NCBI GenBank assembly: GCA_031216915.1
Contig: CM062294.1
Span: 394,497,217-394,561,216 of the forward strand
Origin: Pictodentalium vernedei
Taxonomy: Eukaryota; Mollusca; Scaphopoda; Dentaliida; Dentaliidae
DNA length: 64,000 nt
Direction of reading: 5' to 3'
A program made the translations under genes and the position numbers. This document shows positions 23,058 to 34,573 of the stretch, piece after piece. Under the pieces are notes generated by a model. That model had not been told where the DNA came from and searched no databases. It saw nothing but the letters and a program-made list of their open reading frames with translations. Numbering within the stretch: position 1 is the first letter of the stretch; each line of letters starts with the position of its first letter.

Positions 23058-23370
23058 TATTGGGTAAATAGACGCGTCGGTTAATCATAATTTTTTATCA
23101 CAAATTATTTTCAGATATTTCAGAGTAAAATAAGAATAGGTGTAATCGGTGTATCAGGCCTTGGTTTTTGTAATACTGTCTGGGCTTACACGAAGACCTT
23201 GTAAAAGGGGGAGATCAATGGGGCTGATTTAGTTGCTAGGGCTTATTTTCTTTTGACTTCATAATAATATACTAGTGGATTAGACCGATTCTTCGCAAAA
23301 CTTTTCAATATGTGGAATTTCGAGTTTACCTCCCTTCTACCCTTGAATCTGCAAAGAAATCTTCAAATTA
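23058..23370. other. Intron sequence, nothing recognised
   Basis: AT-rich spacer between the pogo-like MITE and the Tc1-like element. Confidence 0.4.
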
Positions 23371-23798
23371 TACTATTAAAAAAGTAGGGGATATTTGATA
23401 AAAGTGAGATATATGAAGAAATATATTTATATTTTCATCAAAAAGACAGTTGAGGCATTGCACTTTGACATCTGGTGAATGATTTCAGCGATAGTTGGGT
23501 GTCTGACAAGCACACACTCCACGCACTGAGCTGTAGAAGACATGGACGGTCAGTCCGAGAATTTACCACATTCAGTCCAAGACCTCAATACCTTGTAAAT
23601 CCTCCTCGAACCATTTATTTGATCAGATTTGCCCATCTAGAAGGTTTTCTGGGAGGTTGTCACTTTTAGGGCCTTGGTTGCCCCATAAAGAAAGGCCTTA
23701 TGTGGACGGGCAACATGTCAATCAACTCGTCTTCATTTGTGCCACCCTACAGCAGGTGCCATTTTTCCTGTTTTGATGGAATAAAAAATGTCAAAATG

Positions 23799-24143
23799 TC
23801 AAAACGTCAAAATGTCAAATAAGTAACTAACTTCACATCGCTCCTCGGTTCGCGAGACAAGCGCGGATCCGACGTGACATACTCCCAACCAAACGTCCAA
23901 TATCAGCTTGACTGATGTTATTCTATTCTTCCTGCAGTGCAGCGGCGAGTTCCTGGACATTGGTAGGGGCTGTTGGCGTTGTCGTACGCGTCTGCCAAAC
24001 ATATCCCAGACATGCTCGATTGGTGAAAGGTCTTGACTTAGTGCTGGCCAAAACAGTGTTGTAATGTTCTGCTCCTGGAGGAACTCTATAGCGACACGGA
24101 CCCTGTGTGCTCTTGTATTGTCATCGCGCAAATGGCACCACAT
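23799..24143 (-). pseudogene. Tc1-like transposase, C-terminal part
   Basis: The open frame begins near the second catalytic Asp (reading DDNTRAH where the family has DNARPH) and includes WPALSQDLSPIEHVWDMFGR, the last catalytic segment. After 'NRITSV' the frame runs through to the element's subterminal sequence. Confidence 0.85.
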
Positions 24144-24404
24144 GAGCTGCTAACATGTTGCCACGGTAGTACTGCCCTGTGACACACCCTTGAATAACAT
24201 GTAATGCTGTTCTGCTTGTCATGGTTATGCCTCACCACACCATAACCGATCCACCTCCAAAACGATCGTGCTATCTAATGGTTACGTCATGGTATCGTTT
24301 GTTCCGCCGCTTTCACACTCTGTTTGTCTGTCGTGGAAGTCAGGAGTGAACTTCGATTCATCGGAGAACATGACGCTGCTCCGCCGACGATTGTCCCAGC
24401 GCTG

Positions 24405-24851
24405 TCATGCTCCACACCAATTACGCCTGGCTGCGATGTGACGTTCAGTCAAACGTGGAATTATTCGAGGTCGTCGAGCGTACAAATTCCATCTATGTCG
24501 GAGATTTCGGATATTCTGACCACTGACTCGCACATCTGTCGCTCGGTGCAGCTGCTGTCCAATTTCCGAGGCACTTTGGTGGCGGTTACGTAATGCTGTG
24601 GTTCCGGAGAAACGATCTTGGTTAGCAGTTGTCTCCCTTGGACGACCTGACCGACGTTTGTCATCAACATTGCCTGTCTGACGGTAATGTGACCACAACC
24701 TGCTAATCACAGATTGAGTAACGTTGAGAATTGGAGCCACTGCAGTCTGTCTGTTGCGAGCTTCTAACATGCCAACGGCACGTAAACGTTCGTCACGTTT
24801 CAGTCTTCGCATACCTACAAAGTTACGTTTCGACCAGAAACTATTGATCAT
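24405..24851 (-). pseudogene. Tc1-like transposase, N-terminal part
   Basis: An open frame of 148 codons contains the paired-like DNA-binding domain: a first helix-turn-helix ('DERLRAVGMLEARNRQTAV', then VTQSVISRLW), the GRPR motif, and a second helical region ending RHWNLYARRPRIIPRLTERH, which leads toward the catalytic core. The frame ends before the first catalytic Asp. Confidence 0.85.
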
Positions 24852-25100
24852 CGAGTTTATACCAAAAAAGAACGATGAAACCTCGAAAAAGCCCGTCCTT
24901 CACAAATTTCAAAACATACCGCACAGACATTAACACTGCGCTTGTGCGAAAAACCTACACGAAGTTTTCGTGGGCAGGTGACATTCATGATCCACACTGA
25001 ACTTGGTAACATATTGATGTGTCCAATCACGCGTATACAATTCCATTTTCCGAATTTATCAACATCAGTTTGGATATCCCCTACTTTTTGTGAATAGTAT

Positions 25101-25734
25101 ATATGCTGGCGGAAAAAAGGAACGCAAGTTCAGTTTTGGTAGAATACTTTTTTGTCCACAGACCAAATGTGGTAATCGTTGACACATAGCTATCTCAGTG
25201 TGTTGTCTGAAGAGGCTTTGGTTAAAATTCAGTCAACCATGACCACGTGCGACGCTGCATGCTTTCAACAGATTTTTCGACAAAGCGTCCATTGGGGGCA
25301 CTTCCATGGTGCTATGGGCTTGAAAACTATACCAAATCGAAGTGTTGAACAGTACACATCGATTGCACATCATTTCATTTCAACTCGATTGAAAAGCAAA
25401 ATACCGCGAATGTCTGATGTTGATAGGGATAATGCTATTGCTTTAATTATGCAGGGTCAATCAAAACGTCTCGTCGCCCAGCAATTTGGGGTACATGAAT
25501 CTACGATAGCCCGGGGTGCGCACACCCGCTATTGATTTTGATCAGGAAATGGCGAAGGGTACCTAAGCTTGAACGTTATCATAAAACGCCGTCTGTGTCA
25601 AGACAACAAAACTCGTCAAAATTTAATCAGTAATGACGAAATAACATCAAAATCCAAACAATGAAACAATTATCCATAACACATTTGAAATATTTACCAC
25701 AGAAAAGAATTTGCGTTTCTTTTTTCCGCTAGTA
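25101..25734 (+). mobile_element. Tc1-like deletion derivative abutting the previous element
   Basis: Inverted ends 'tgctggcggaaaaaaggaac' and the inverse of 'cgtttcttttttccgctagt' bound about 630 bp with TA at the borders. Inside, a frame ending near 25530 reads MSDVDRDNAIALIMQGQSKR then LVAQQFGVHESTIAR, the first helix-turn-helix of a Tc1-like transposase. The catalytic core is deleted, so this is a non-autonomous remnant. Its left end starts where the neighbouring Tc1-like element stops. Confidence 0.8.
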
Positions 25735-25900
25735 CAAAATGTTTTACCAACACCTACCATAAGACTCAATTGCCATTCCTCGGTAAATAACGCAAAATAT
25801 TGACATCAAACATACCCATTTAGTTATATGGGATAGAAATACACACGTATGCCAAGATTGAAGTCAATCGGGCACGTAGATGCTGGGGAGATAGGGTACG
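25735..25900. other. Short spacer before the long-TIR element
   Basis: Nothing recognised. Confidence 0.4.
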
Positions 25901-26150
25901 TGTACAACCCGCATATGTGAAAAAATCCTGCATATGTGAAAAACTGCATATGTAAAAAAAAATCAACCGCATATGTAATAAAAAACCGCATGTGTGAAAA
26001 AAATGGACCAAATGTAAAACAAAGTTGAAAAAAGTGTAACTGCATTTTTGAAAACTTTTTTGCTGCAAATGTAATAAAAAATGAAACTGCATTTGTGAAA
26101 ACAACTCGAACATGATTATTTGATCTTGCGATTTTCAAATTTACAAAGAT
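25901..26150 (+). repeat. Left terminal inverted repeat, copy 1
   Basis: It is built of about ten variants of GCATATGTGAAAA / GCAAATGTAATAAA spaced 18-35 bp apart, then 'acaactcgaacatga' and 'tcaaatttacaaag'. It matches 30999-31271 in inverse. Confidence 0.8.
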
Positions 26151-26676
26151 ATTATTGGAACGGAATTTCACCATTCTTATTTTGGGCATGGTAACTGAAC
26201 AATTCAGATGCAGTACGATCTCGACATCTCGTCGTTGTTCTGCGTGGCCATTGATAGGAGGGGTGGAGCCAGTGTGGTAAAACCGGGTGCCCGGGGTTTT
26301 TGGGGGCCCGGTCGCTGGGTTCAAGTTCACCTTTAACAAGGCCCACAGATACGTTTCTGTCTGTCATGTTTGTGGCAATTTAGTAGGCAACTGTATGTTG
26401 CGCAAATTGCGGGCCCCACGAGAGAATAAGTGACCATATTTTGAAAGTAAAGTTTAAGTTTACGGCTAAAAATCGAAGAACCCTTTGACTCTTTAAAAAA
26501 AAGAAATTTTCCCGGACCCCCACCGACAAGATGGGTACACCCCCACTCCACTTCGCCCAAAATTGCCGTTCTGCGGCTTGTATGATCCCAACGAACACAC
26601 CGCATAACTACAACGTTGTAGTTACGTTGTGTGTTTAAAGGGGTGCATCCAGAATCATAGGGCTCTGTCTTCAAAG

Positions 26677-26677
<1 letters not shown>

Positions 26678-26738
<61 letters not shown>
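26678..26738 (+). repeat. (CTGT)n microsatellite in long-TIR copy 1
   Basis: About 15 pure GTCT/CTGT units. In copy 2 the corresponding place holds a LINE 3' end instead. Confidence 0.9.
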
Positions 26739-27079
26739 GAGCGACCGCAGATGAACTTGTGGGCTTCATTTTGTCCGTCCTTTACGTAGGGTCAGTACTA
26801 GTGGGGTTTGGGTTAGTACAGTAACCACTTGTGAGGTTCCTAACGCACTTGTGAGGTGCAAATTGTGAGGTGTGCAACCGGGAAAAAGACAAAAAACCCT
26901 CACAAGTACATCTGCGATAGAACGTCCGTCCGTCCGTCCGTCCGCCCGTCCAAGTTGATTAAAGAGGTTTAGGGGCCGTGGAAAGCTGTCCGTCCATAGT
27001 TTAGGGGCCATTTTCTGTTTTTTAAGGGGCCATATCTGGTTTAGGGGCTTAAAATAAGAATGGCCCCTAAACCAAAGAA

Positions 27080-27345
27080 AAAAAGGGTTTGGCTAGGGTA
27101 GGGTTAGGATCAGGGGTGGGGGTGGGGTTAGTGTTAGGGTTAGGGGCAGCCTCAGAGTAGGGCTTATGGTCGGGGTGGTTAGGTTTCAGTAAGGGTTAGG
27201 GTCAATGGTGGGGTTTTAGGGTTAGGGTCAAAGTAGGGTAGGGTTTGGGTGTGGTTTTGTGGTGGAGGGGTGGGGTTAGTGTTAGATTTAAGTACTAGGG
27301 TGGTTAAGGATAGGTTAGGGTTAGGGTTATGTGTCCGTAAGTGCA
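27080..27345 (+). repeat. Degenerate telomere-like (TTAGGG) tract in long-TIR copy 1
   Basis: Runs such as 'ggggttagtgttagggttag' and 'ggttagggttagggttat' mix TTAGGG units with variants over about 260 bp. An equivalent tract lies at 35620-35850. Confidence 0.7.
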
Positions 27346-27384
27346 TCCAAATGACCCCTAAACCCGATTTTTGCGGACTTCCGT

Positions 27385-27551
27385 CCGACTGTCCGTCCCT
27401 CTCACTATCTCTCTGTATGTCTCCCTCCGTCTCTCTCTATGTGTGTCTCTCTCTATGTCTCTGCCTCCATCTGTCTGTCTATCTGTCTGTCTGTCTGTCT
27501 GTGTCTGTCTATCTGTGTGTCTGTCTGTCTGTCTGTCTATCTGTCTGTCTG

Positions 27552-27586
<35 letters not shown>

Positions 27587-27600
27587 GTCTCTCTGACCCT
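27385..27600 (+). repeat. Pyrimidine microsatellite, (TC)n/(TGTC)n
   Basis: Mixed CT, TCTG and TGTC repeats. All long frames on both strands here are products of the repeat. Confidence 0.9.
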
Positions 27601-28826
27601 CTCCGTCATCTATCCATCGCTCTATCCCACACCCATCTCGCGCTCCTCTCACTCACTGCCCTCTCTCCACATCCTCCTTCTGTTTCACTTATTCAGTTCA
27701 ATGCTCCTCCATGACAATGTTTGAATTTTGGGGCCGAGTTGTCCAAAATCAGTATGAACTACATGTAGTAGTCCCACTATGCGCGAGTCTATCATATTCT
27801 ACCACATGCCTTGCAGCATGTTCATAGCAGTGGGTGGGTACAATGTGTGAAGCTCTCCCTAACGGTGCAGAAGCCTCGGAACCAAATGGGCGCGCAGGGG
27901 GGACGGGGGGGGGGGGGGGCTTGGTCACCCACTTTTTCTTCCGTCCATGTTTGCAAAAATTCTGTTACATGCGTAAAAAGAAAGAGAACAGAGAAAAAAC
28001 TTATGGCACATTGAGACCTGCGTCTGCCTTGGCCCTGCACACCAGGATTCCAACCACGAACCCGACTCACCCCACCTGAGTTTGGAATCCTGTTTCGTAC
28101 CTTCAGAGAAGTCAGCCATTTATGTCCACATCTGATGAGAATAGTGTTCTATTGCAGTGTGTTTGGAAATTGTATAGCAACGGATTATCGCTTGGTGGAA
28201 ATTGGATCTGTCGGTTATTAAGCAGTCTGATTTCGAATTTTACCCCAATTTCACTCTTGTTGGTAGGCCTACACATATAAATGACAGGGTACCTATCTTC
28301 CCCTAGGTAAAGTATTGAAGCCCATGGTATTAGTGGCAACATAAAATATCGCTCCTGCAAAATCTACACCAAATATTACATGTTTGACTCATCATTTTCT
28401 CACAGGTAACAAGCAATTTTGGAAGCGGTTTGGTATGTCAGAACGCTATACAGGCATCCTTAGAGTGTCATTTTCCACCCAAAACTTTCCTTGGGGAGCA
28501 TATCCCCAGACCCCACCAGCAAGGGGGAGGGGTGTATCCTTGGTTTCTGCCACAAAGCGGCAGCAACTGGGATGCATCGGCCGCTCACTTTTAAATTGCT
28601 CCGCAGCCACTGGTCCGATGTAGCTGACTACCTTGAGCAGTGGCGGCGCTACAGGGGGGTATGGGGGGGGGGGGGGGGGGGGGGCATTTGCCCCCCCCCC
28701 TCCAAACGTGGGCTCTAGCCCCCTCCCCATCTATCACACACACACATCCATCCAAACAAAGGCTCTCTCCCTCCCCCCCCCCCCACACACACACACGCAC
28801 AGACCCATCAGATAAGGATATAGGAT

Positions 28827-30502
28827 TTGTCCTTGTGGTTTAGAAGTAGTTAACGAATGCATGTACATATTTACAGACTTTCACCTTTATTTATGTGGAT
28901 TTTTTGGTGTTTAACGTCTTTGTCAACATCTAGGCTATATCATGACAACATAAGTATAAAGTCAAGTTTTGCCAATCGTTTATGCTTACGTTGCCCACTT
29001 ACCGGGGAGTGCAACCCAGTGGTGTTGGTTTCCGGGTCATATTTTATCAGTGGAGAAAAACAAATCTACCTCGGTAGACACTCAGACCTTCACTTCCCGG
29101 GCGTCCCACGAGGGAGTAGTTGTAGTAGTAGTAGTCGTGATCACAGTGGTGGCGGTAGTAGCGCAGATGTTGGCAGTAGTTGGCAGTAGTTGGCGTAGTA
29201 TTACTGCTAGTAGTAACAGTAGTAGTAGTAGTTGTTGTAGAAGTGCAATGGTCACCATAGTAGCAGGAGGAGAAGGTGGCGGAGGAGAAACACTGGTTTT
29301 TGGTTAGCCCTTCAAATATGTGATCTAGAGGTCATGTGTTCGCGACTGGCCCACGCAATCAGATTTGTGTCCATGGACAAGACATTTATTGCAGTTTTGG
29401 AGCCTGTTGAAGACATCGTTGAAAAGGAAGCCAGAATGAATAAACCTGAATCAGTCGAGAAACAATCTTGCACTGGTGCCAATCCTTTCAATTCTAACAC
29501 CACGCCCTAATATATTTAAATGACAACAATTATATAATAAGCGTAATTTACTGGGTTGAAATGCAGCACGTCAGGGCTATGACAGATGGTTCTCGCACAT
29601 GACACTTTTCTTTGTTCTATCTTTCCTTTCCAATCAGGTTTCAGAAGTCATCTTGTCAAGTACAGCCATCATCACCATCTTTGCTCAGTGGGAATAGCCA
29701 TTAGTTTTAACCTCAAACGTGACCTGAAGGCATAACCAATAATCAGGGCTGGTGGACGCAAATCAGGGCAAGTGGAGCGAGTGTTGCTAGAAGGGCATTG
29801 TTGTAGCCAACGACATTTTTTATTCAAGGAAGGTGACTTTGCAAACAAACAGAACATCAATATTTTGGGCTTAACTGGTAGAGTGCTCAGATATTTTGGT
29901 TATCAAAATTTGTTCTTGTGTCTTTGCCTTATTACAATTTATGGGAGAGTGCCTACGGGCACTCTCCCATAAATTGTAACAAGACAAAACTATATAGATA
30001 AAGTTCTTTCACTTCTAAGATAATATAAAGCACATCCACAGAATATGACAGCTTTAGGTTAGGGTACCGGCTCTTCATATTAATGCCCAAATATGGGCTT
30101 CCAGCACTGTACCAGTTAAATACAGTGGTCCAAACGAGTAAAGGAACATTTTACTCGCAATGGATCGCTATCTCCAAGCCCAAACAGTGATGTTCTGTTT
30201 GTTGTCGCTCTTTCTTGAATAAAATGCATACCTCTGTCAGTATTTTTGTATTTTGTGAATACCACTAAGCGTGGTTCTAATTAGGGGGGGGGGGGGGGGC
30301 GCCAGAAAGTCCCTACACTCTCCGACATGGGAGGTTGAGTGGACGTGAGACCCACCGCGCCGACCATAGCTCGACGCAGTGAGAAAAACTATGAAAATAA
30401 GCCAATGGAAACGCAACAATCTCGCTTCGAGAAAACAGAATTATTGTCATGAACCCTTGAAATGGAGGCATTTCTGTCCAACAATTTTCTAAAACTGTCA
30501 CT
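28827..30502. repeat. Segment present only in long-TIR copy 1
   Basis: Contains a degenerate (GTA)n trinucleotide tract (29115-29275), a short perfect hairpin (29934-29953 with 29958-29977), and a repeat (29866-30115) whose relative lies at 32320-32910. It is either an insertion in copy 1 or sequence lost from copy 2. No gene is recognised. Confidence 0.55.
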
Positions 30503-30998
30503 TTTCTGTATGTTATTCAATGCAAAACTGAACATGCACAATGCAAATTTCGACTTTTTAGGGTGATCTGAGAGTCACGCATGGCAGATCTGCGGGATCC
30601 GCACATGAGATGGTCCCCCCGACCAACTGGCCAAATTTCCCTACAGGAGGGGGCGGGAGTAGGTGTGGGGCTAGACCTCCCTGAAGGGGGGGGGGAGGGG
30701 CTCGGCTGTAGCCCCCTGACACCAACCCCACTTCCAACACATCCCACTCTATTGGAGCAACCACTGGTTTCAATCGAAAACAAACCTGACAATTAGCCCC
30801 CTTTAAAGTAACTTTTTACACCTGGGCTCTAAAATCAAGCACTTCGACATTGTTCTCCTGCATCGACCTGTAAGGACACCTTCGCCTCCATGCCATCGCT
30901 CACCCAATTGGTTGAGAATCATTGGACAATTTCCCCCAACCCCGCCTACCCCCCCCCCCCCCCCCTCCAACTATGTTCCAAACTCCTGCCTCTAAGGA

Positions 30999-31271
30999 TA
31001 GCTTTATAAATTTGAAAGTCTCAATACTAAATACTGGTGTTCGAGTAGTTTTCACATATGCAGTAAAAACGTTTTTACAAATGCAGTTTAATTTTTTATT
31101 AATTTGCAGTAAAAAAGTTTTCACAAATGCGGTTACACTTTTTTCAACTTTTTTTTACATTTGGTCCATTTTTTTTTTACATATGTGGGATTTTATTACA
31201 TATGCGGTTGATTTTCTTTCACATTTGCAGTTTTTACATATGCAGGGTTTTTCACATATGCGGGTTGTACA
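30999..31271 (-). repeat. Right terminal inverted repeat, copy 1
   Basis: Inverse counterpart of 25901-26150, carrying the same series of CATATG/CATTTG words and ending ...GCGGGTTGTACA. Confidence 0.8.
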
Positions 31272-31435
31272 GGGCAGACTGCCAATGAAATATGCTCATT
31301 TTCATTAAAATAAATGTGTCCCGTTACTCTCGTAAGTTTGCTTGATAATACCTGTGAATTTTCCCGGTTCCCGATTCTGAGGGTAATTTCATTCCCATTC
31401 CCATGCAGTCATTACAAAAACAGGGAATATATTAA

Positions 31436-31678
31436 CCCTTTACCTAACATGAAAAGCAGACGACACTTGCAAAAAAAATTCTTGAATAACTAAATTTTTT
31501 CATTTTTTGTGTCAAAAACATAGGTTATGACCCCTCGTTGGAACGAGCTCGACGAGCTCGTTCCAACGAGGGGTCATAACCTATGTTTTTGAGACAAAAA
31601 ATGAAAATATTTTGAAAATTAATTGGCGATTTTTGAGAATAGCGCTGGCCGGTTTTGGCCGTTACGTTGGGTAAAGGG
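31436..31678. mobile_element. TTAA-MITE, intact young copy
   Basis: Perfect TTAA on both sides, CCCTTTACCTAACATG and ACGTTGGGTAAAGGG ends, and a central inverted repeat around 'gagctcgacgagctc'. It is over 95% like the copy at 11985, which points to recent activity of the family. Confidence 0.9.
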
Positions 31679-31740
31679 TTAAACTCTAACGACTATATAA
31701 TAATCGTAATTTATGTTTACAAACAAAATTGTAGTCTTAA

Positions 31741-31971
31741 CCCTTTGAACACTAGTGGCCGTTTTTCCGATCAGCAACATGATACGTCATAACGTCATTA
31801 TATAGGATGGCTGTTCAGTAAATGTGTGGGGTAGACCAATCAATATTTTCAACTTGCAGATCCGAAGCTGCACATAGAAAATATTGATTGGCCTACCCCA
31901 GATAATGAATATGGACTCTTCTAATTGCTGCCATTGAACTGGCATGGAAGATACCACTAGAGTTCAAAGGG
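31741..31971. mobile_element. Second TTAA-MITE family
   Basis: The ends are CCCTTTGAACACTAG and CTAGAGTTCAAAGGG, with TTAA at 31737-31740 and 31972-31975. A central inverted repeat ('gggtagaccaatcaatattt' and 'aaatattgattggcctaccc') surrounds a ~30-bp loop. The sequence is unrelated to the first TTAA-MITE but has the same plan, only 58 bp away. Confidence 0.85.
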
Positions 31972-32319
31972 TTAATATAGTCTAATAACAATGACATCAA
32001 ATGCTTCGAAATGAACGCGGATCCATCACAGAATCTTTGTAAACCATAACCATGGTGTATGAAGAATATCACAAGGACACACTAAATATTGACCCTGGTA
32101 TACCCATGTATTTTGGGACAACACTTAGGTTCACCATATGATGCATCTCTGTATGAGGTAATTTCAGAACCCTCTACTTGGGTGTGTTAGCTGTTATGTT
32201 CAGGCCCGAAGGTAGGTTCTCAAAGTTTTCCGACATGGTGGGGCGAGAGTTAAAATTCAGACTTTGTTCCCCGGCCGCTGACTTCCGGAACAAACTTAAA
32301 ACCTAAAACAGTATACCTC

Positions 32320-32910
32320 TTTAATTGATAGAGTACTGAGGCCTGGTTAAAGTTTGCTGCCATATCTTTGCCTTGTTACATGTTAGTTATGAGAGAGCAG
32401 CGTGCCATAAATTGTAACAAAGCCAATCCATACAGATGAAATAAATTCACTTCGAAGATAATGTGAATCATATCCAGAAAATAACACCTTTAAATTATGG
32501 TACTTCCACTTTTTTATTTAATCTTATTTGTTTTACAAGGATTGGCGAACAAGTTATACAACTTATATTAACGCCTCTCCTTGGCCCAATGGCGTAGGTG
32601 TGTGGGATGACCTTCATAGCGGCAACTTCGTGGCCTACCTCTTATCGAATACTACGCAGGGATCTTTAGCCTGCACGGAGTGTGTCTCTCTGGGCACAGA
32701 GACCAGCCATTTTACGTCCCCATCCGATGGGACGATACGCTGTGACAGCATCAACCCCACAATTGATGCTGACAGAGTGTGTTCGGACACCTCGAGAACT
32801 TTACCCGACCGGGGATCGATCCCGGGACCTCTGGCATTAGAGACCAAGGAGCTTATATCCACTCGGCCAACACTCTTTTCCACTTAAGAATGGAGCCCAA
32901 ATATGGGCTC
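32320..32910 (+). repeat. Interspersed repeat related to 29866-30115, split by a SINE
   Basis: 'ttgccttgttac', 'cataaattgtaacaa', 'gaagataatgtgaat' and the closing 'gcccaaatatgggct' parallel 29866-30115. The SINE at 32640-32885 sits before the closing part. Confidence 0.6.
32640..32885 (-). mobile_element. tRNA-derived SINE of a second type
   Basis: On the minus strand the head reads 'gttggccgagtggatataag' (A box as in Leu/Ser tRNAs, with a long variable arm) and 'gggatcgatccccgg' (B box). The body ('gtccgaacacactctgtcag', 'gcgtatcgtcccatcggatg') differs from the common SINE of this window. Confidence 0.7.
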
Positions 32911-33778
32911 ACAAAACTCAACCATTTGAAACAATTATAAACGAAACAATATTAAAGTTTTTATTCCGTTGAGGCCCTCCGATTTTGGACGCTGTTTCCT
33001 CTTGGAGTCCCACTGTTTCTTACAACTATCGGGATCAAAGACATCACTTCATCCTTTCTATTGTACTATTCTGCAAGTAACCTTGTCTTGGAGCCGTAGA
33101 TTACCGTCTTTGTCGATTGCACTTGCTATCTTTCAAACAGAAACCAGAGGAGGCATTCCCACGCCTGCATACACTAGAACTGCGACCTTATCGTTTGATC
33201 TTCGACCACCAAAAACAATTCGTATTTTGATCTTACCAAGTACCATACCTGTATAAGGTCTCCAAAAAATGCAGCCGATTTTTGTCTAATCCACGTACGC
33301 TTCGACCATTGTCGGGATGGGTAGCAAAGCGATCCACACGATGTTTCCCGGAATTCGAGCACGAAAATAAGCGAAGATATCCAAGTCACATCCGCTTTCT
33401 TCATGTCAAGTAAGTAAAGTGATGACGTTCTCTGTACGGATGTTGAGTCCTCGTTGGTTAATCTCAGAGGAGAGCAAATGAGTTGATAGTTTTTAGCCGC
33501 GAATAGATTTTTGTGTGGGAGGAGGGGTGTAAGTCCAAAATGTAGCTACAAACCAACAGGTTTTCATCCAATCTTCACCGACTTGGCCCCCAAAAGCAAA
33601 TTAGTTATCGAAAATTCGGGTAAAACATGTGATTTGGTGTGGGTGTTTTCTCACCATCCCCTCTCTTTCTCTCCCTCTCTGAAGAATACACTCGAAATTG
33701 GTATCAAAGTAGAAAGGAGCAAAAGTTGAAGTTCTTGAACCTCATATTTTTTCAATTACTCTTTACTGAAAATCCAAT
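32911..33778. other. No recognised feature
   Basis: Mixed-composition sequence with frames of 76-95 codons on both strands that I cannot assign. It could contain an old retrocopy, but there is no tail or family motif to support that. Confidence 0.35.
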
Positions 33779-33960
33779 CAACCTTTCACCCAACGAAACA
33801 AAATTATTCGGCCTGCGCTACTGACGAAAATCGCCATGCAGATTACATTTTATTTTTTTCAATTTTTGCGTCCAAAACATGACTTATGACCCCTCATCTG
33901 AACAAGTTTGTAGCTCTCGTTCCATTCCAATGAGGGACACAAGCTATCTTTTGAGGTAAA
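33779..33960. mobile_element. TTAA-MITE, heavily eroded copy
   Basis: 'ctttcacccaacg', 'gacttatgacccctcatctg' and 'ccattccaatgaggg' retain the family order, but the ends and hairpin are degraded. Confidence 0.55.
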
Positions 33961-34296
33961 ATTTAAATCTCGGACAGTTGTCCTTGTTCATATCTTGCCC
34001 CGGATTGAAAATTCTGAAATCTTCATCCGTCTTCTAAACATAATCACGGTCCTTCTCCCTTTATACCCCATCATCACCACTGAACCAGTCGTCAAAACAG
34101 AACCAGCCGCATGCCCCATCTTGCAAGACGTCGATAAATAACGTGTATCATGCACTAGGCCTGCATTTTGTCAGGGTTGAGACTGATAAGCCTATGGCAC
34201 AACTATGCAGCATCTTTCACGGGGCCTTTCATTAGGCCTTTTGGGAATAATCTTACTATGTTTGTCGTTTGTGTTTTCTGTTTGTCGTGACGTACC

Positions 34297-34573
34297 TGTA
34301 CAACCCGCATATGTGAAAAAATCCTGCATTTGTGAAAAACTGCAAATGTAAAAAAAAATCAACCGCATATGTAATAAAAAAACACATATGTGAAAAAAAA
34401 TGGACCAAATGTAAAAAAAAGTTGAAAAAAGTGTAACCGCATTTGTGAAAGCCTTTTTTACTGCAAATGTAATAAAAAATGAAACTGCATTTGTAAAAAC
34501 TTTTTTACTGCATATGTGAAAACAACTCGAACATGAGGATTTGATCTTGCGATTTTCAAATTTATAAAGATAT
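34297..34573 (+). repeat. Left terminal inverted repeat, copy 2
   Basis: About 277 bp, with the same series of GCATATGTGAAA and GCAAATGTAATAA words as copy 1, plus one extra 'actgcatatgtgaaaac' unit. Confidence 0.8.

Larger units (their letters stand above)
23371..25100 (-). mobile_element. Tc1/mariner-like transposon, broken
   Basis: Inverted ends 'actatt..aaaaagtaggggatat' (from 23371) and 'atcccctactttttgtgaat' (to 25100) bound a 1.73-kb element with TA at the borders. The minus strand carries transposase remains. The N-terminal part (24851-24405, 148 codons) has a helix-turn-helix (VAPILNVTQSVISRLWSHY) and the basic GRPRETT linker. The C-terminal part (24143-23799) has WPALSQDLSPIEHVWD, the third acidic site of the DDE/D triad. 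Between them, FSDES (first acidic site) can be read in the same minus-strand region, but stops and a frame change separate the pieces. The element cannot move on its own. Confidence 0.88.
25901..31271. mobile_element. Unclassified long-TIR element, copy 1 (5.4 kb)
   Basis: The element starts TGTACAACCCGCATATGTGA and ends with the inverse, and its TIRs are 250-270 bp. The interior is shared with the copy at 34297-44728 in the order: a 600-bp AT/GC-balanced segment, CTGT microsatellite, 'acttgtgaggtgcaaa' segment, TTAGGG-like tract, pyrimidine microsatellites, a 1.1-kb segment (27720-28826), and a 0.5-kb segment before the right TIR (30503-31000). 28827-30502 has no counterpart in copy 2. No transposase, polymerase or other protein is recognisable, so it is non-autonomous. 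TGTACA is itself a palindrome and could be either the outer TIR end or a duplicated target. Confidence 0.75.

Noticed and set aside
27080-27345. True chromosome end
   Set aside because: The TTAGGG-like units are degenerate, internal, and present at the same place in both copies of a mobile element.
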